This document shows positions 52,168 to 61,066 of a stretch of DNA of 64,000 nt, one piece after another. Under the pieces are notes generated by a model. The model was not told the origin of the DNA, did not search any database, and saw only the letters and a list, made by a program, of their open reading frames with translations. Position 1 is the stretch's first letter. Each line of letters begins with the position of its first letter. A program made the translations under genes and the position numbers. The DNA lies in assembly GCF_903652925.1 (NCBI RefSeq), contig NZ_CAHLAR010000016.1, forward strand, positions 1 through 64,000, written 5' to 3'. Source of the stretch: Achromobacter anxifer (lineage in GTDB: Bacteria > Pseudomonadota > Gammaproteobacteria > Burkholderiales > Burkholderiaceae_B).

Positions 52168-55100
52168 TCACCATGTGTACTTCACGCCGATTCGCCCCAC
52201 ATACTGATGGTAGTCCTGCGCGCCCCAGCTGCCGGACGCATTGACCCATCCAGTCCAGCCCTTTCTGAAGTCGGCATTTACGCCCACCTTCAATTCATAC
52301 CGGTCCTTGGGATACAGGTCCCCGATGGGCAGTTGATTGAAAGACACGGAACTGTCGACGTTGCTGCGCCACCAGTTCGCCGTCGCGAAAGGCTGGACCT
52401 TGCGGTTATTGCCCAAGTCAAATGTGGTGAAGGTACGTACGCCAAGACGGGTAATGGTCCCATTCGAATCGGCGCGGTCTACCCGGGTGCCGTTCTGTTC
52501 CGTGATGCTGTCGGTGTTGGAGCTGACATAGATCACCTGGGCCTGCGGTTCCAGCGTCCAGTTCTCCCGCAGCTTGAATGCGTAGCCGGTCTCCGCCGAT
52601 ATCGCCCAAGCCTGAGAGTCGTAATCCACGCGCGGCAGTTCGTTTCCTTGAACCCGGTTGTTGAACCAGCCGTACTGGAACCAGGTGTCCACGTAGGCGC
52701 CCAGTTTGGTCTCGTCGTTCTGAAACCATGTGCCGTACACGCCAGCGCTGTACCCGTTGACGCGGCCTTTTGCCTTGTAGGGGTTGCCGTCGGCGCGGGC
52801 GGTGCTGTCAGCCGTGCCGTATCCGAGCATGGCGCCGAGGTGCAAGCGATCGGTTTCCGAAAAGAGCTTCCATTGCGCGAGATCGCCGCCTCCCTGTATC
52901 AGGAATAGGTCGGTGCTCACGTCAAAGTTGCCGTCGCGGCTGTGGGTGCCTTCCCATTTTCCCGACGTGCGCAGCCAGATCGCTTTGCGCTTGCTGCCGT
53001 CATCTTCGAATTGTTGCGATTCAATGAACTGCGGTTCGCCCAAACGGTCGTGCATGCTCTGCACGAACATCTGACCCACCAGGCGTTGATTGGCCAGGTA
53101 AGCGGCGACTTCGGGCCGATATAGAGGCTCGGGGTCTGGCGGCGGCGGAGGCGGCGGTGGCGGCGGCGGAGGAGGTGGCGGAGGTGGCGGAGGCGGCGGG
53201 GGAGGCGGAGGAGGCGGAGGAGGAGGCGGAGGTGGTGGAGGGGGCGGCGGAGGCGGCGGATCAGGTTGTTTTTCAGACCTCAAGTACCAGCTTTGATCGT
53301 TCGGCGCCGCAGCGGTCCCCTGGTAGAGTCGATATTCGTAGGGGCCAGCCACGGCGCGACCGGACAGCGCGAACGCACCCGAACCGGATACCCCGCCGTT
53401 GACCACTTCCACCACTTGAATTCCGCCGGCCGTCGTCAACGCGCCGGGGCCGCCAGCGTTCTTGATGCGCAGCTGCGATGCGCCCGTGGCGTTCCCTCCA
53501 TTGATGATGAGCTTGTCCGACGGGGAACTGTCGTCGCCCAGGTAGGTATTGAGCGCGATGGTGCCGTTGCCGCTGTAATTCCGCGTCGTGACGGTCTTGT
53601 ATCTGCCTGCCTGCGGCGGCGTGAAGTCGATGAGGCTGTCGGTATTGGCCAGGTTCGTGACGTTGGAGTCCCCCGTCATTACCCAATTGCTGTCATTGCT
53701 CAGGGAGAGGTTGGTCGTGCTGCCGGGTTGCGTCAGCACGCGCCCCTGGATCAAGGTCTGGCTGGCGGCGATATCCGCCGTCGCGGCCGACGTGGCGCCT
53801 ATGTTGATGGCGGCGTTGCCGCCAGTGATGGACGAGCCGGTCAGAGACACGATCGCGGGCCCCTCCGACAGGTGTATGGCATCGGCTTGGGCTGAGGTGA
53901 CGGTGGAATCCACAAGGGTGTACGTCTTGGCCGCGCCGCCCGCCGTTCCGGTCAGGTGCAATCCCTGGGCGTTTGCGCCCGTGGTTTGCAGCGTCGCGCC
54001 GGTGGCGCTGAAACGCGTGGCATTGACCGACACGCGCACCGCATCGGCGTCCGCGCCCTGGGTACTGACCTGGCTTCCGGTCGCGCCATCGCGGCCCAGA
54101 TTGACCGTGCCCCAGCCCTCGACATGGATGCCATACGCCGCCTGTCCCAGCGTGCTCACCTGGGTACCGTTGATGTTCGCCACGGCGCCGGACTGAGTGC
54201 GCACGGCCACAGAGCGGTCGCCGGAGGTTTGAATCTGCCCGCCGGTTATGGTCGCGGGCGCCCCGCCGTTGATGAACAGTGCAAACGTGCCGGTGCCCAG
54301 CGTGCTCACCTGCGTGTCTTTCAACGCAATGCTGCCGCCGTTGACGTACATCCCGTAAGTGCGGTCGGACTGGATGTTCATCCCGTCGGACACGAATACG
54401 CCATTGTTGAAGACATAGACGCCGATCGCGGCTTGCGCACGAACCGAGGTGCCGTTGCCCATGAATTTGCCGTAGTCCTGCACCAGAATGCCGTAGGCGC
54501 TTGTGCCTTCGGTGGTGATCGACCCGTTGGTGGTCGTGACTTCGCTGCCGTCATGGAAGACGTGGACGCCGTATGCGGTCGTGCCCTTGGTCAAGATGGC
54601 GGTGTCGCGCAAGTCGGCTTTGGCGCCTTGCCACACCTCGGCCCCCTTGGAGCCATTTTGCAAGGTGGTCAGCGTCGAGTTCCGCAGTATGGTCGTCGCG
54701 TCGGCGCCATAGGTGCGCAGGGCATGGGAGTCGACGAAGTCGGTCGTGACATACACGTTCGAGCCATCAAACTCTGCCGGCAGGCCCGTGGCCCCGACGT
54801 TGTAGATGCCGCGCACGTTGCCGCCGGTGGCATACACATAGACGCCTCCGGGCCTGATCACCATCTTGCCGCCGCTTTTGACATACAAGCCGTCGATGGC
54901 GTTGCCGCTGACGCTTATGCGGATGGGCGTGCCAGCGCCGAGCGAGGGGTCCAGAATGGCTAAACCGCCCTGGACCTGAATACCCGTACCGCCCATTTGC
55001 GGGGGGTAGGGCGGCTTGGGCGTGATGACAGTACCGCCGACAAACGTCTTTTCTTCGCCGGTGACGACTCGAAAGGGGGTCGTGTAGGTGCCTTCCGGAA

Positions 55101-55218
55101 CTACGTCTGCAAACGCCGCCGAGCCGCCGAGAGTCGCGGCAAGCCCTAGCGCGATACGTGCCGCGAGATTCGGCGATTGAAAAACCTGGGGGATATTTTC
55201 ATGTTCTGCGCATTTCAC
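52168..55218 (-). CDS. Pertactin-like autotransporter with a 41-residue polyproline tract
   Basis: A 1016-residue type Va secreted protein. A signal peptide (about 1-38, ending GGSAAFA) is followed by a beta-helix passenger of repeated short T-x-G-x-x-A-Y-G-I-x-V units and a pertactin-tail autochaperone segment (PYEYRLYQG...QSWYLRS). Then comes the proline tract (654-694) and a C-terminal beta-barrel ending in the aromatic signature GVKYTW. GTG at 55218 is chosen: AGGAG lies seven bases upstream, and the earlier ATG at 55308 is followed by residues unlike a signal peptide. Likely a surface adhesin. Flanking DNA is AT-richer than the rest, suggesting lateral history. Confidence 0.88.
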   Translation of the reverse strand: MKCAEHENIPQVFQSPNLAARIALGLAATLGGSAAFADVVPEGTYTTPFRVVTGEEKTFVGGTVITPKPPYPPQMGGTGIQVQGGLAILDPSLGAGTPIRISVSGNAIDGLYVKSGGKMVIRPGGVYVYATGGNVRGIYNVGATGLPAEFDGSNVYVTTDFVDSHALRTYGADATTILRNSTLTTLQNGSKGAEVWQGAKADLRDTAILTKGTTAYGVHVFHDGSEVTTTNGSITTEGTSAYGILVQDYGKFMGNGTSVRAQAAIGVYVFNNGVFVSDGMNIQSDRTYGMYVNGGSIALKDTQVSTLGTGTFALFINGGAPATITGGQIQTSGDRSVAVRTQSGAVANINGTQVSTLGQAAYGIHVEGWGTVNLGRDGATGSQVSTQGADADAVRVSVNATRFSATGATLQTTGANAQGLHLTGTAGGAAKTYTLVDSTVTSAQADAIHLSEGPAIVSLTGSSITGGNAAINIGATSAATADIAASQTLIQGRVLTQPGSTTNLSLSNDSNWVMTGDSNVTNLANTDSLIDFTPPQAGRYKTVTTRNYSGNGTIALNTYLGDDSSPSDKLIINGGNATGASQLRIKNAGGPGALTTAGGIQVVEVVNGGVSGSGAFALSGRAVAGPYEYRLYQGTAAAPNDQSWYLRSEKQPDPPPPPPPPPPPPPPPPPPPPPPPPPPPPPPPPPPPPPPPPPDPEPLYRPEVAAYLANQRLVGQMFVQSMHDRLGEPQFIESQQFEDDGSKRKAIWLRTSGKWEGTHSRDGNFDVSTDLFLIQGGGDLAQWKLFSETDRLHLGAMLGYGTADSTARADGNPYKAKGRVNGYSAGVYGTWFQNDETKLGAYVDTWFQYGWFNNRVQGNELPRVDYDSQAWAISAETGYAFKLRENWTLEPQAQVIYVSSNTDSITEQNGTRVDRADSNGTITRLGVRTFTTFDLGNNRKVQPFATANWWRSNVDSSVSFNQLPIGDLYPKDRYELKVGVNADFRKGWTGWVNASGSWGAQDYHQYVGRIGVKYTW
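53137..53259 (-). repeat. Run of 41 consecutive proline codons
   Basis: All 41 triplets on the minus strand are CCN (mostly CCG and CCT, some CCC and CCA), without interruption between an Asp codon on each side. The plus strand is a purine/GG-rich repeat with potential for G-quadruplex formation. Expected to be length-variable by slippage and by uneven recombination. Confidence 0.95.
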
Positions 55219-55684
55219 GAGCGGCTCCTGCCAGAGGAAATGTGACCTGAAGTCAATCTGGACGCCGCAGGAACATTGATGCGCCGTCTTTTCGAGCAGA
55301 CACAACATGAACGCCCTGAAACCCTACTACTACTTTTTGTCTAGTGCAAATGTTCGATGCACTGTTGCATTTGCCGATTGGCCGGCACGCCTGAGAGGCG
55401 ATTTTGATATTCAGGCCTTAACGGAACCGGCCCTGAGGGGGGATATTCCGAGTGCTGTCGGGCTACGGTTCGAAGCGCGGCCGCCTTCTTGCCGACGACG
55501 TCGGCGCGCCATTCAGGCTTAATGAGAGCCTTAATTATTAGGGAAAACCATTATTCCGAATGGCGAGCATGGCGGGCAATCCACATTTGGAGAAAGACGC
55601 CATATGGCAGGGATCTGATCTCCCTCGAGTCGCCTCTGCCGTCGGCCATGGCCGGATATATTCGGCGCCAAGGCCCTGAAGTCC
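55219..55684. other. Autotransporter upstream region with inverted repeat, no gene seen
   Basis: About 465 bases between the autotransporter start and the flavin reductase stop. GCAAATG (55346-55352) and CATTTGC (55368-55374) form an inverted repeat with a 15-base spacer, a possible regulator site for the autotransporter. A 71-codon frame at 55307 has no features of a real protein. Lower GC than average. Confidence 0.4.
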
Positions 55685-56194
55685 TCAAACCGCGCCGTGC
55701 GCGGCGATGTTGCGATACTGCCCTTTGAAATACAGCAACGGCTGCGTGGAAGCGCCTTCCTGCAGGTTCAGCGCTTTTACCTCGCCAATCACGATCAGGT
55801 GATCACCCGCGGGGTGTTCGGCGTGAATTTCGCAATCCAGCCAATGCAGGCTGCCGGCAATGATCGGATTGCCCAGCGGCGATTTCTGCCACTCGACGTC
55901 ATGCCACTTGTCCGCGCCGCGTTGGGCGAATTGGTTGGAAATCCTGACTTGCTCGTCCGACAGGATATTGACCGTGAATCGGCCTGCCCGGCGAATCTTG
56001 GGGTAGCTGGCCGAGCTGGTCATCACGCTGAACGATACCAGCGGCGGACTCATGGACACGCTATGGAATGACTGGCAGGTGAAGCCTATGGGCTCGCCTT
56101 CGATGTGCGACGTAATCACCGTGATGCCGGACGCGTAGTGCCCGAGAGCTTCGCGAAAGCGCCTGGGTTCGATCGCGGTACTGGAAAGTGACAT
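55685..56194 (-). CDS. Flavin reductase family protein (FMN-binding split barrel)
   Basis: A 169-residue protein like HpaC/RutF flavin reductases that supply reduced FMN or FAD to two-component monooxygenases. Motifs SGITVITSHIEGEPIGFTCQ and SFHSVSMSPPLVSFSV, and a GDHLIVIGEV C-terminal segment, mark the family. The ATG at 56194 fits the family start. Third gene after mesX and mesD on the same strand, with 76 bases after mesD, so it is probably the reductant source for the mesX-mesD system (inference). Confidence 0.85.
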   Translation of the reverse strand: MSLSSTAIEPRRFREALGHYASGITVITSHIEGEPIGFTCQSFHSVSMSPPLVSFSVMTSSASYPKIRRAGRFTVNILSDEQVRISNQFAQRGADKWHDVEWQKSPLGNPIIAGSLHWLDCEIHAEHPAGDHLIVIGEVKALNLQEGASTQPLLYFKGQYRNIAAHGAV

Positions 56195-56270
56195 AGTGGG
56201 GCTTGAATACTGGGTGCAACTTGATATGGCCGCCGCGAGCATCCCGCGACGGCCATTTCCGGCCTCGGAA

Positions 56271-57299
56271 TCAGTTCGAGAGTTCCTTGCGGACGATTTC
56301 AGCGCCGGCGCTCAAGGCGCTCAGCTTGCCTCTGGCGACAGCGCGGGACAAGGGAGCCATGCCGCAGTTGGTGCAAGGATAGAGCTTGTCGGCATCGACA
56401 AACTGAAGCGCCTTGCGCAGGGTGTCGGCAACTTCCTCGGGCGTCTCGATGGTGTTGGTTGCCACATCGATGGCGCCCACCATCACTTTCTTGCCGCGGA
56501 TGAGTTCGATCAGGTCCATCGGAACGCGCGAGTTCTGGCATTCCAGCGAAACGATATCGATGCTGGATTTCTGCAGCTTGGGGAATGCCTCTTCGTATTG
56601 GCGCCACTCCGATCCCAGCGTCTTTTTCCAATCCGTATTGGCTTTGATTCCGTAGCCGTAGCAGATGTGGACGGCGGTTTCGCACTTGAGCCCTTCAATG
56701 GCCCGTTCCAGCGTGGCAACGCCCCAATCATTCACTTCGTCAAAGAACACGTTGAATGCGGGCTCGTCGAACTGGATGATGTCGACGCCAGCGGCTTCCA
56801 GCTCCCTGGCTTCCTGATTGAGGATCTTGGCGAATTCCCAGGCCAGTTTTTCGCGGCTTTGGTAGTGGCTGTCATAAAGCGTGTCGATCATCGTCATGGG
56901 GCCGGGCAAGGCCCATTTGATCGGCTGCTTGGTCTGCTGGCGCAGGAACTTGGCGTCTTCGACAAACACGGGCTTGCGGCGAGCCACGGCGCCCACGACG
57001 GTCGGCACGCTCGCGTCATAGCGATCGCGAATCCTGACGGTCTTGCGGTTCTCGAAATCCACGCCGTCCAGGTGTTCGATGAACGTCGTCACGAAATGCT
57101 GGCGCGTCTGTTCGCCATCGCTGACGATATCGATACCGGCGTGCTGCTGTTCCTGCAGCGACAGGCGCAGGGCATCGTGCTTGCCCTCGGCCAGGCCCTC
57201 ATCCTGCAATTTCCAGGGCGACCAGAGTTTCTCGGGTTCAGCAAGCCAGGAGGGTTTGGGCAGGCTGCCGGCGGTCGAGGTGGGGAGCAATTTCTTCAC
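56271..57299 (-). CDS. mesD: MesD-type core methionine synthase (folate-independent)
   Basis: A 342-residue protein equivalent to the C-terminal half of MetE, without the N-terminal folate-binding half. Zn ligands are visible: H211 and C213 (VHICYG), E253 (SLECQN) and C312 (TNCGMAPL), plus the DGEQTRQHFVTTFIEHLDGV homocysteine region. Core synthases of the MesD family need neither methylfolate nor cobalamin but require DUF1852 (MesX) and oxygen. GTG at 57299 (VKKLLPTSTAG) is chosen because homology starts there and AAGG is upstream; the gene is 26 bases after mesX. Confidence 0.88.
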   Translation of the reverse strand: MKKLLPTSTAGSLPKPSWLAEPEKLWSPWKLQDEGLAEGKHDALRLSLQEQQHAGIDIVSDGEQTRQHFVTTFIEHLDGVDFENRKTVRIRDRYDASVPTVVGAVARRKPVFVEDAKFLRQQTKQPIKWALPGPMTMIDTLYDSHYQSREKLAWEFAKILNQEARELEAAGVDIIQFDEPAFNVFFDEVNDWGVATLERAIEGLKCETAVHICYGYGIKANTDWKKTLGSEWRQYEEAFPKLQKSSIDIVSLECQNSRVPMDLIELIRGKKVMVGAIDVATNTIETPEEVADTLRKALQFVDADKLYPCTNCGMAPLSRAVARGKLSALSAGAEIVRKELSN

Positions 57300-57325
57300 A
57301 ATTAATGCCTTGGTGTTTTGATTGG

Positions 57326-58309
57326 TCAAAGAGGGTAGGTGGCGGACCACTGTTCAAGAATCGCCTGGTATGGCTTGATGAAGTGTTCTTCGACAAACCG
57401 TCCCTGCTCAATGGCCAGCTGGCTACGCTCCTCGCGGTCGTAGACAATCCGGGTCAATGAATAGTCCTGATGCTTCAAGCTGGGCTGGTAGGACTTTCCT
57501 GCCGCGGAATTCGCGTTGTAGATCTCCGGCCGGTAGATCTTCTGGAAGGTGTCCATCGTGCTGATGGTGCTGATGAGCTCCAGATTGGTGTAATCGCTCA
57601 GCAAGTCGCCCGAAAAATAGAAGGCCAAAGGCGCGGCGCTGTTCGGGGGCATGAAGTAGCGAACCTTCATCCCCATTTTCTTGAAGTATTCGTCGGTCAG
57701 GGAATACTCATCCTGCAGGTATTCAATGCCCAATACGGGGTGTTGGTTTTCCGTCCGCAGATAGGTCTTGCTGCTCGATACGCTCAGGCAGATGACGGGC
57801 GGCTTGCTGAAGTTTTCCTTGTAGGTGCTTGAATTCACAAAGCACTTGAACAGCTTCCCGTGCAGGTCGCCAAAATTCTCCGGCGTGCTGAATCCCTGCT
57901 GATTCTTGGTGTGTTCCAGCAGCAGCACGCTGAAGTCATAGTCCCGCACGTAAGAGGAAAAATTATTCCCCACGATGCCTTCGATGCGCTCATTGGTTTT
58001 GCGATCGAGGATGCTCGTCTTCAAGACTTCAATCAAAGGCAGGGCATTGCCGCCGCTTGCGCCGTCGATGCTCATTTCGACCGAAATGATTTCGAGGTTG
58101 ACCGTGTAGCGGTCGCCTTTGGGGTTGTCCCAATGCGCCAGGGCATTGAAACGGTTGTCTATCATCTTGAGGGTGTTGCGCAGGTTCTCCTGGCGACTCG
58201 TTCCCCTCGCGAGATTGGCAAAGTTGGTGGTGATCCGCGTATTGTCCGAAGGACGGTAGTCCTCATCGAAGCAAATGCTCTTGATGGCAAATGTGAACTC
58301 TTTACTCAT
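57326..58309 (-). CDS. mesX: MesX, DUF1852 protein required by MesD
   Basis: A 327-residue DUF1852 protein, recognised from its opening (FTFAIKSICFDEDYRPSDNT) and TNFANLARG...RQENLRNTLKMIDNRFNALAHWDNPKGDRY region, here given only in part. In aerobic bacteria MesX is genetically required for MesD; its chemistry is unknown, and it is suspected of generating the methyl donor in an oxygen-dependent reaction. No signal peptide or membrane helix, so it is cytoplasmic. First gene of the mesX-mesD-flavin reductase operon, downstream of MetR-like boxes. Confidence 0.88.
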   Translation of the reverse strand: MSKEFTFAIKSICFDEDYRPSDNTRITTNFANLARGTSRQENLRNTLKMIDNRFNALAHWDNPKGDRYTVNLEIISVEMSIDGASGGNALPLIEVLKTSILDRKTNERIEGIVGNNFSSYVRDYDFSVLLLEHTKNQQGFSTPENFGDLHGKLFKCFVNSSTYKENFSKPPVICLSVSSSKTYLRTENQHPVLGIEYLQDEYSLTDEYFKKMGMKVRYFMPPNSAAPLAFYFSGDLLSDYTNLELISTISTMDTFQKIYRPEIYNANSAAGKSYQPSLKHQDYSLTRIVYDREERSQLAIEQGRFVEEHFIKPYQAILEQWSATYPL

Positions 58310-58445
58310 GGTGATCTGCTGCCCTAATTCCCAAAATAAAACCCGCGTCTGTTTCTTGCTTTTTTCAGTGCTGCTCTTTTTCTTGTTCTATTCAGCAGCC
58401 TTGGCATTGGCGGTACAGGGGGCGTAGTTTATGTTGGGTTATCCA

Positions 58446-58486
58446 TGAATAAAAGTGAATTGATTTCATAAAATCATTAGATTCAC
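58446..58486 (-). promoter_or_regulatory. MetR-like operator upstream of mesX
   Basis: TGAA-N5-TTCA (58456-58468) fits the dyad of MetR sites. It is nested in a larger symmetry: GTGAAT (58455-58460) mirrors ATTCAC (58481-58486), and TGATTT-CATA-AAATCA lies inside (58461-58476). A second TGAAT at 58446 makes a direct repeat. The cluster lies about 150 bases before the mesX start, on the transcribed side of the 335-bp space after metR. Confidence 0.6.
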
Positions 58487-58644
58487 TCATAAGGCGAGGG
58501 AGAGGGGATATGCCTGCCGTGGCGCGCAGTCCGAGCTGCGTTTCGGCCGGGCACGGGGGAGCAAACCGCGCCGCCAGTCTGGCCGGCCGGGGTTCTGCTG
58601 AAGGGATCAGGATTGGAGTGCGGAGCGGCTGTCTCCGCGTGGCA

Positions 58645-59541
58645 TCAAGCCGCGGCAGGCCTTTTCGCTTGCTCGAAAAATGCGCGCATGTAGTCGATGC
58701 CGACGTCCGCCTCGCGAGCGCCCAGGTAGATGTGCTTGGCTATGCCTTTCTTGCCCAGCCGGACCGGCACGACATCCATCGTGTCCGCGTACTCCAGCAC
58801 CAGCCAGCGCGGCAACGCCGCCACCCCGCGGCCGCTGGCGACCATCTGCATCATGATGTCCGTGGTTTCGATGGCCTTGTGGCGCTTGGGCGTGATGCCG
58901 GCCGGCGTCAGGAACATGTTGTAGATGTCGAGCCTGTCGACAGGCACCGGATAGGCCACCAGCACTTCGTTGCCGAGCTGCTTGGGGGTGACGTACTCCG
59001 CCTTGGCAAGCGGGTGGTTGCCGGCGACCACCAGCACTTGCTCGTAGTCGAAAACAGGCTCGAACACGAGGCCGGGCTTGTTCAGCGGATCGGGCGTGAC
59101 CAGCAGGTCGATTTCGTAGCCGAACAGCGCCCCGATGCCCCCGAACTGGAATTTCTGCTTCACGTCCACATCCACGTCCGGCCAGGCCGCCAGATACGGG
59201 GAGACGATCTTCAGCAGCCACTGGTAGCAGGGATGACATTCCATGCCGATGCGCAGCGACCCGCGCTCTCCCTGGGCGAACTGGCGCAGACGTTCTTCAG
59301 CCAGGTTCAGTTGCGGCAATACCCGGTTGGCTACCGCCAACAGGTATTGGCCGGCTTGCGTGAGTCTCAGGCTGCGGCCTTCTCGTAGCCAGATGTCGGT
59401 GCCCAGCTGCTGTTCCAGCTTCTTCATGCTGTGGCTGAGCGCCGACTGCGTCACGTGCAGGACGCCTGCGGCCGCGGTCAGCGAGCCTTGTTTTTCGACT
59501 TCCTGCACGATGGACAAATGGATGCGATCAAGCATGATCAA
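58645..59541 (-). CDS. metR: MetR, LysR-family activator of methionine synthesis
   Basis: A 298-residue LTTR whose sequence follows E. coli MetR: SLTAAAGVLHVTQSALSHSM in the DNA-binding domain, LRIGMECHPCYQWLLKIVSP and VFDYEQVLVVAGNHPLA in the homocysteine-binding domain. MetR normally activates metE with homocysteine as co-effector. Here the neighbouring metE-like unit is mesX-mesD, in the same orientation, so the regulation appears to have been kept for the alternative enzyme. Confidence 0.88.
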   Translation of the reverse strand: MIMLDRIHLSIVQEVEKQGSLTAAAGVLHVTQSALSHSMKKLEQQLGTDIWLREGRSLRLTQAGQYLLAVANRVLPQLNLAEERLRQFAQGERGSLRIGMECHPCYQWLLKIVSPYLAAWPDVDVDVKQKFQFGGIGALFGYEIDLLVTPDPLNKPGLVFEPVFDYEQVLVVAGNHPLAKAEYVTPKQLGNEVLVAYPVPVDRLDIYNMFLTPAGITPKRHKAIETTDIMMQMVASGRGVAALPRWLVLEYADTMDVVPVRLGKKGIAKHIYLGAREADVGIDYMRAFFEQAKRPAAA

Positions 59542-59609
59542 TGATCAGAATTCATGGTTTGGCGAGAGTTGGGAATCTTACTTCACCGTTTTGCAGGATG
59601 CGCCGGCGC

Positions 59610-60557
59610 TCACGGGTGCCACTGGACATGCTCGACGCGGTCTCGTCCGTTGTTCTTGGCCGCATACAGCTGCCGATCCACGGCCTTGATGAAGCCGGCG
59701 CGGTCTGCCTGTCCGTCAGGCATCACCGTGCCCGCTCCTATGCTGACGGTAATGCGCCGGCCGTGGGGCGACAGTGCGTGCACGATGGACTTCTTCTGCA
59801 GCAAGCGCTGGCAGCGTTCCGCGACTTTTCGCGCCACCGCGGCGTCGGCGTCGGGCAGCAGCACGACAAATTCCTCCCCGCCGTAGCGGGCTACCAGATC
59901 GCGAGGGCCGTCCAGCGCCAGGCTCAGCGTCTGGGCGATTTCCACCAGGCAATTGTCGCCTTGAGTGTGGCCATACAAATCGTTGTATTGCTTGAAAAAA
60001 TCGACGTCGAACAGCAACACGGACAGCGGCAGGCGCGCGTCGCGCGCGCGCTCCCACTCCAATTCAAAACTGCTGTCGAAGCGGCGGCGGTTGGCAATAT
60101 TCGTCAGGCCATCCTTGAAAGAGAGCACCTCCAGCTCTTTCTGCAGGCTCAGCAGCTTTTCCTCGGTCTTCTTGCGTTCGGTGATGTCGAACATGAAGCC
60201 GATCAGCGCTTCGACTTCGCCCTTGTCGTTGCGCATGACGTGCACGACGTCGCGAATCCAGACATAGCCGTTGTCCTTGGTCAGCGCGCGGTAGTCCGCC
60301 TCGTGATCGACGCCGGCCTGGGATTGGGTGACGCAGAAATTCACCACGTATTCGCGGTCTTCCGGATGCATGCGCATGGCCCAGTCCTCCACGCTCACCC
60401 AGCTTTCAACGTTCCAGCCCAGCAACGTCTCGATCTGGGGCCCGATGTAGGCGAACTTCATGGTGGCCCAATCGATCTTCCAGGGAATCGCCTTGGTCGA
60501 TTCCAGTAGGGTTCGGTACACCGCGTTGTCATCAAAAAGCTTGTTTTCGCTGGGCAT
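59610..60557 (-). CDS. PAS-GGDEF diguanylate cyclase
   Basis: A 315-residue cytoplasmic protein: an N-terminal PAS domain (about 15-130, YVWIRDVVHVMRND, FMFDITERKKTEEKL) and a GGDEF domain with an intact active site GGEEF (226-230) that makes c-di-GMP. The inhibitory RxxD site five residues before it reads GPRD, so the Arg is absent and product inhibition is probably lost. Divergent from a small lipoprotein. Could oppose the RpfR phosphodiesterase of this window. Confidence 0.9.
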   Translation of the reverse strand: MPSENKLFDDNAVYRTLLESTKAIPWKIDWATMKFAYIGPQIETLLGWNVESWVSVEDWAMRMHPEDREYVVNFCVTQSQAGVDHEADYRALTKDNGYVWIRDVVHVMRNDKGEVEALIGFMFDITERKKTEEKLLSLQKELEVLSFKDGLTNIANRRRFDSSFELEWERARDARLPLSVLLFDVDFFKQYNDLYGHTQGDNCLVEIAQTLSLALDGPRDLVARYGGEEFVVLLPDADAAVARKVAERCQRLLQKKSIVHALSPHGRRITVSIGAGTVMPDGQADRAGFIKAVDRQLYAAKNNGRDRVEHVQWHP

Positions 60558-60697
60558 GCCCGGTCTCTCCTCGATCCGAACGAACCAGCCACTTTAGCCC
60601 GAACCCGCCATCCGGGGCATCGCATTGCGTGTAACGTATAGGGTAGAGGCCCAGGTTTTCCGGCACATCGGCCCGTGCCGCCAGCGGGAACCACAAC

Positions 60698-60952
60698 ATG
60701 ATGAATCCCTTCAACCGGACACTGCGACCCATACTCCTCGCCGTCGCATGCGCGTCGCTTGCCGCCTGCGCAAACAATCCGCCCCAGCGGACCGACCTCG
60801 AATACCGCAGCCGCCCGCCTTCCACCGGGCAGGAAGCGCGGCCCGTCGGCGGTTCCTCGGATGAGCGCCTGACCATACAGTCCGGCGAAGGGGAACGATT
60901 GAACCTTCCCTGGTTCGTCCGAGATACGCAGGAATGGATCAACAACAACTGA
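60698..60952 (+). CDS. Small lipoprotein, function unknown
   Basis: An 84-residue protein with a type II signal peptide and the lipobox SLAAC (Cys at about 25), so it should be acylated and sorted to the outer membrane or periplasmic face of the inner membrane. The mature part is short, polar and has no recognised fold, ending in LNLPWFVRDTQEWINNN. Two ATG codons at 60698 and 60701 are possible starts. Divergent from the diguanylate cyclase. Confidence 0.75.
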   Translation: MMNPFNRTLRPILLAVACASLAACANNPPQRTDLEYRSRPPSTGQEARPVGGSSDERLTIQSGEGERLNLPWFVRDTQEWINNN

Positions 60953-61066
60953 GCGCAATTCAGCGGCAGGCGTTTCCGATTCGGCGGCAGAAGTCAGGTC
61001 GCGGCGTGCGCAGCCAAGGACGCACGACCGTGCAGCCTGACGCGCCCGCCGCAAGACAAAGCCGCA

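Noticed and set aside
53137-53259. CRISPR-like repeat array
   Set aside because: The repeat is a continuous triplet run in frame with a coding gene, without spacers.
53157-53402. A plus-strand Ala/Glu/Val-rich frame over the proline tract
   Set aside because: It is the mirror of the proline codons and has no independent support.
55307-55522. A 71-codon frame upstream of the autotransporter
   Set aside because: Overlaps the autotransporter 5' region, composition is irregular and no ribosome site is seen.
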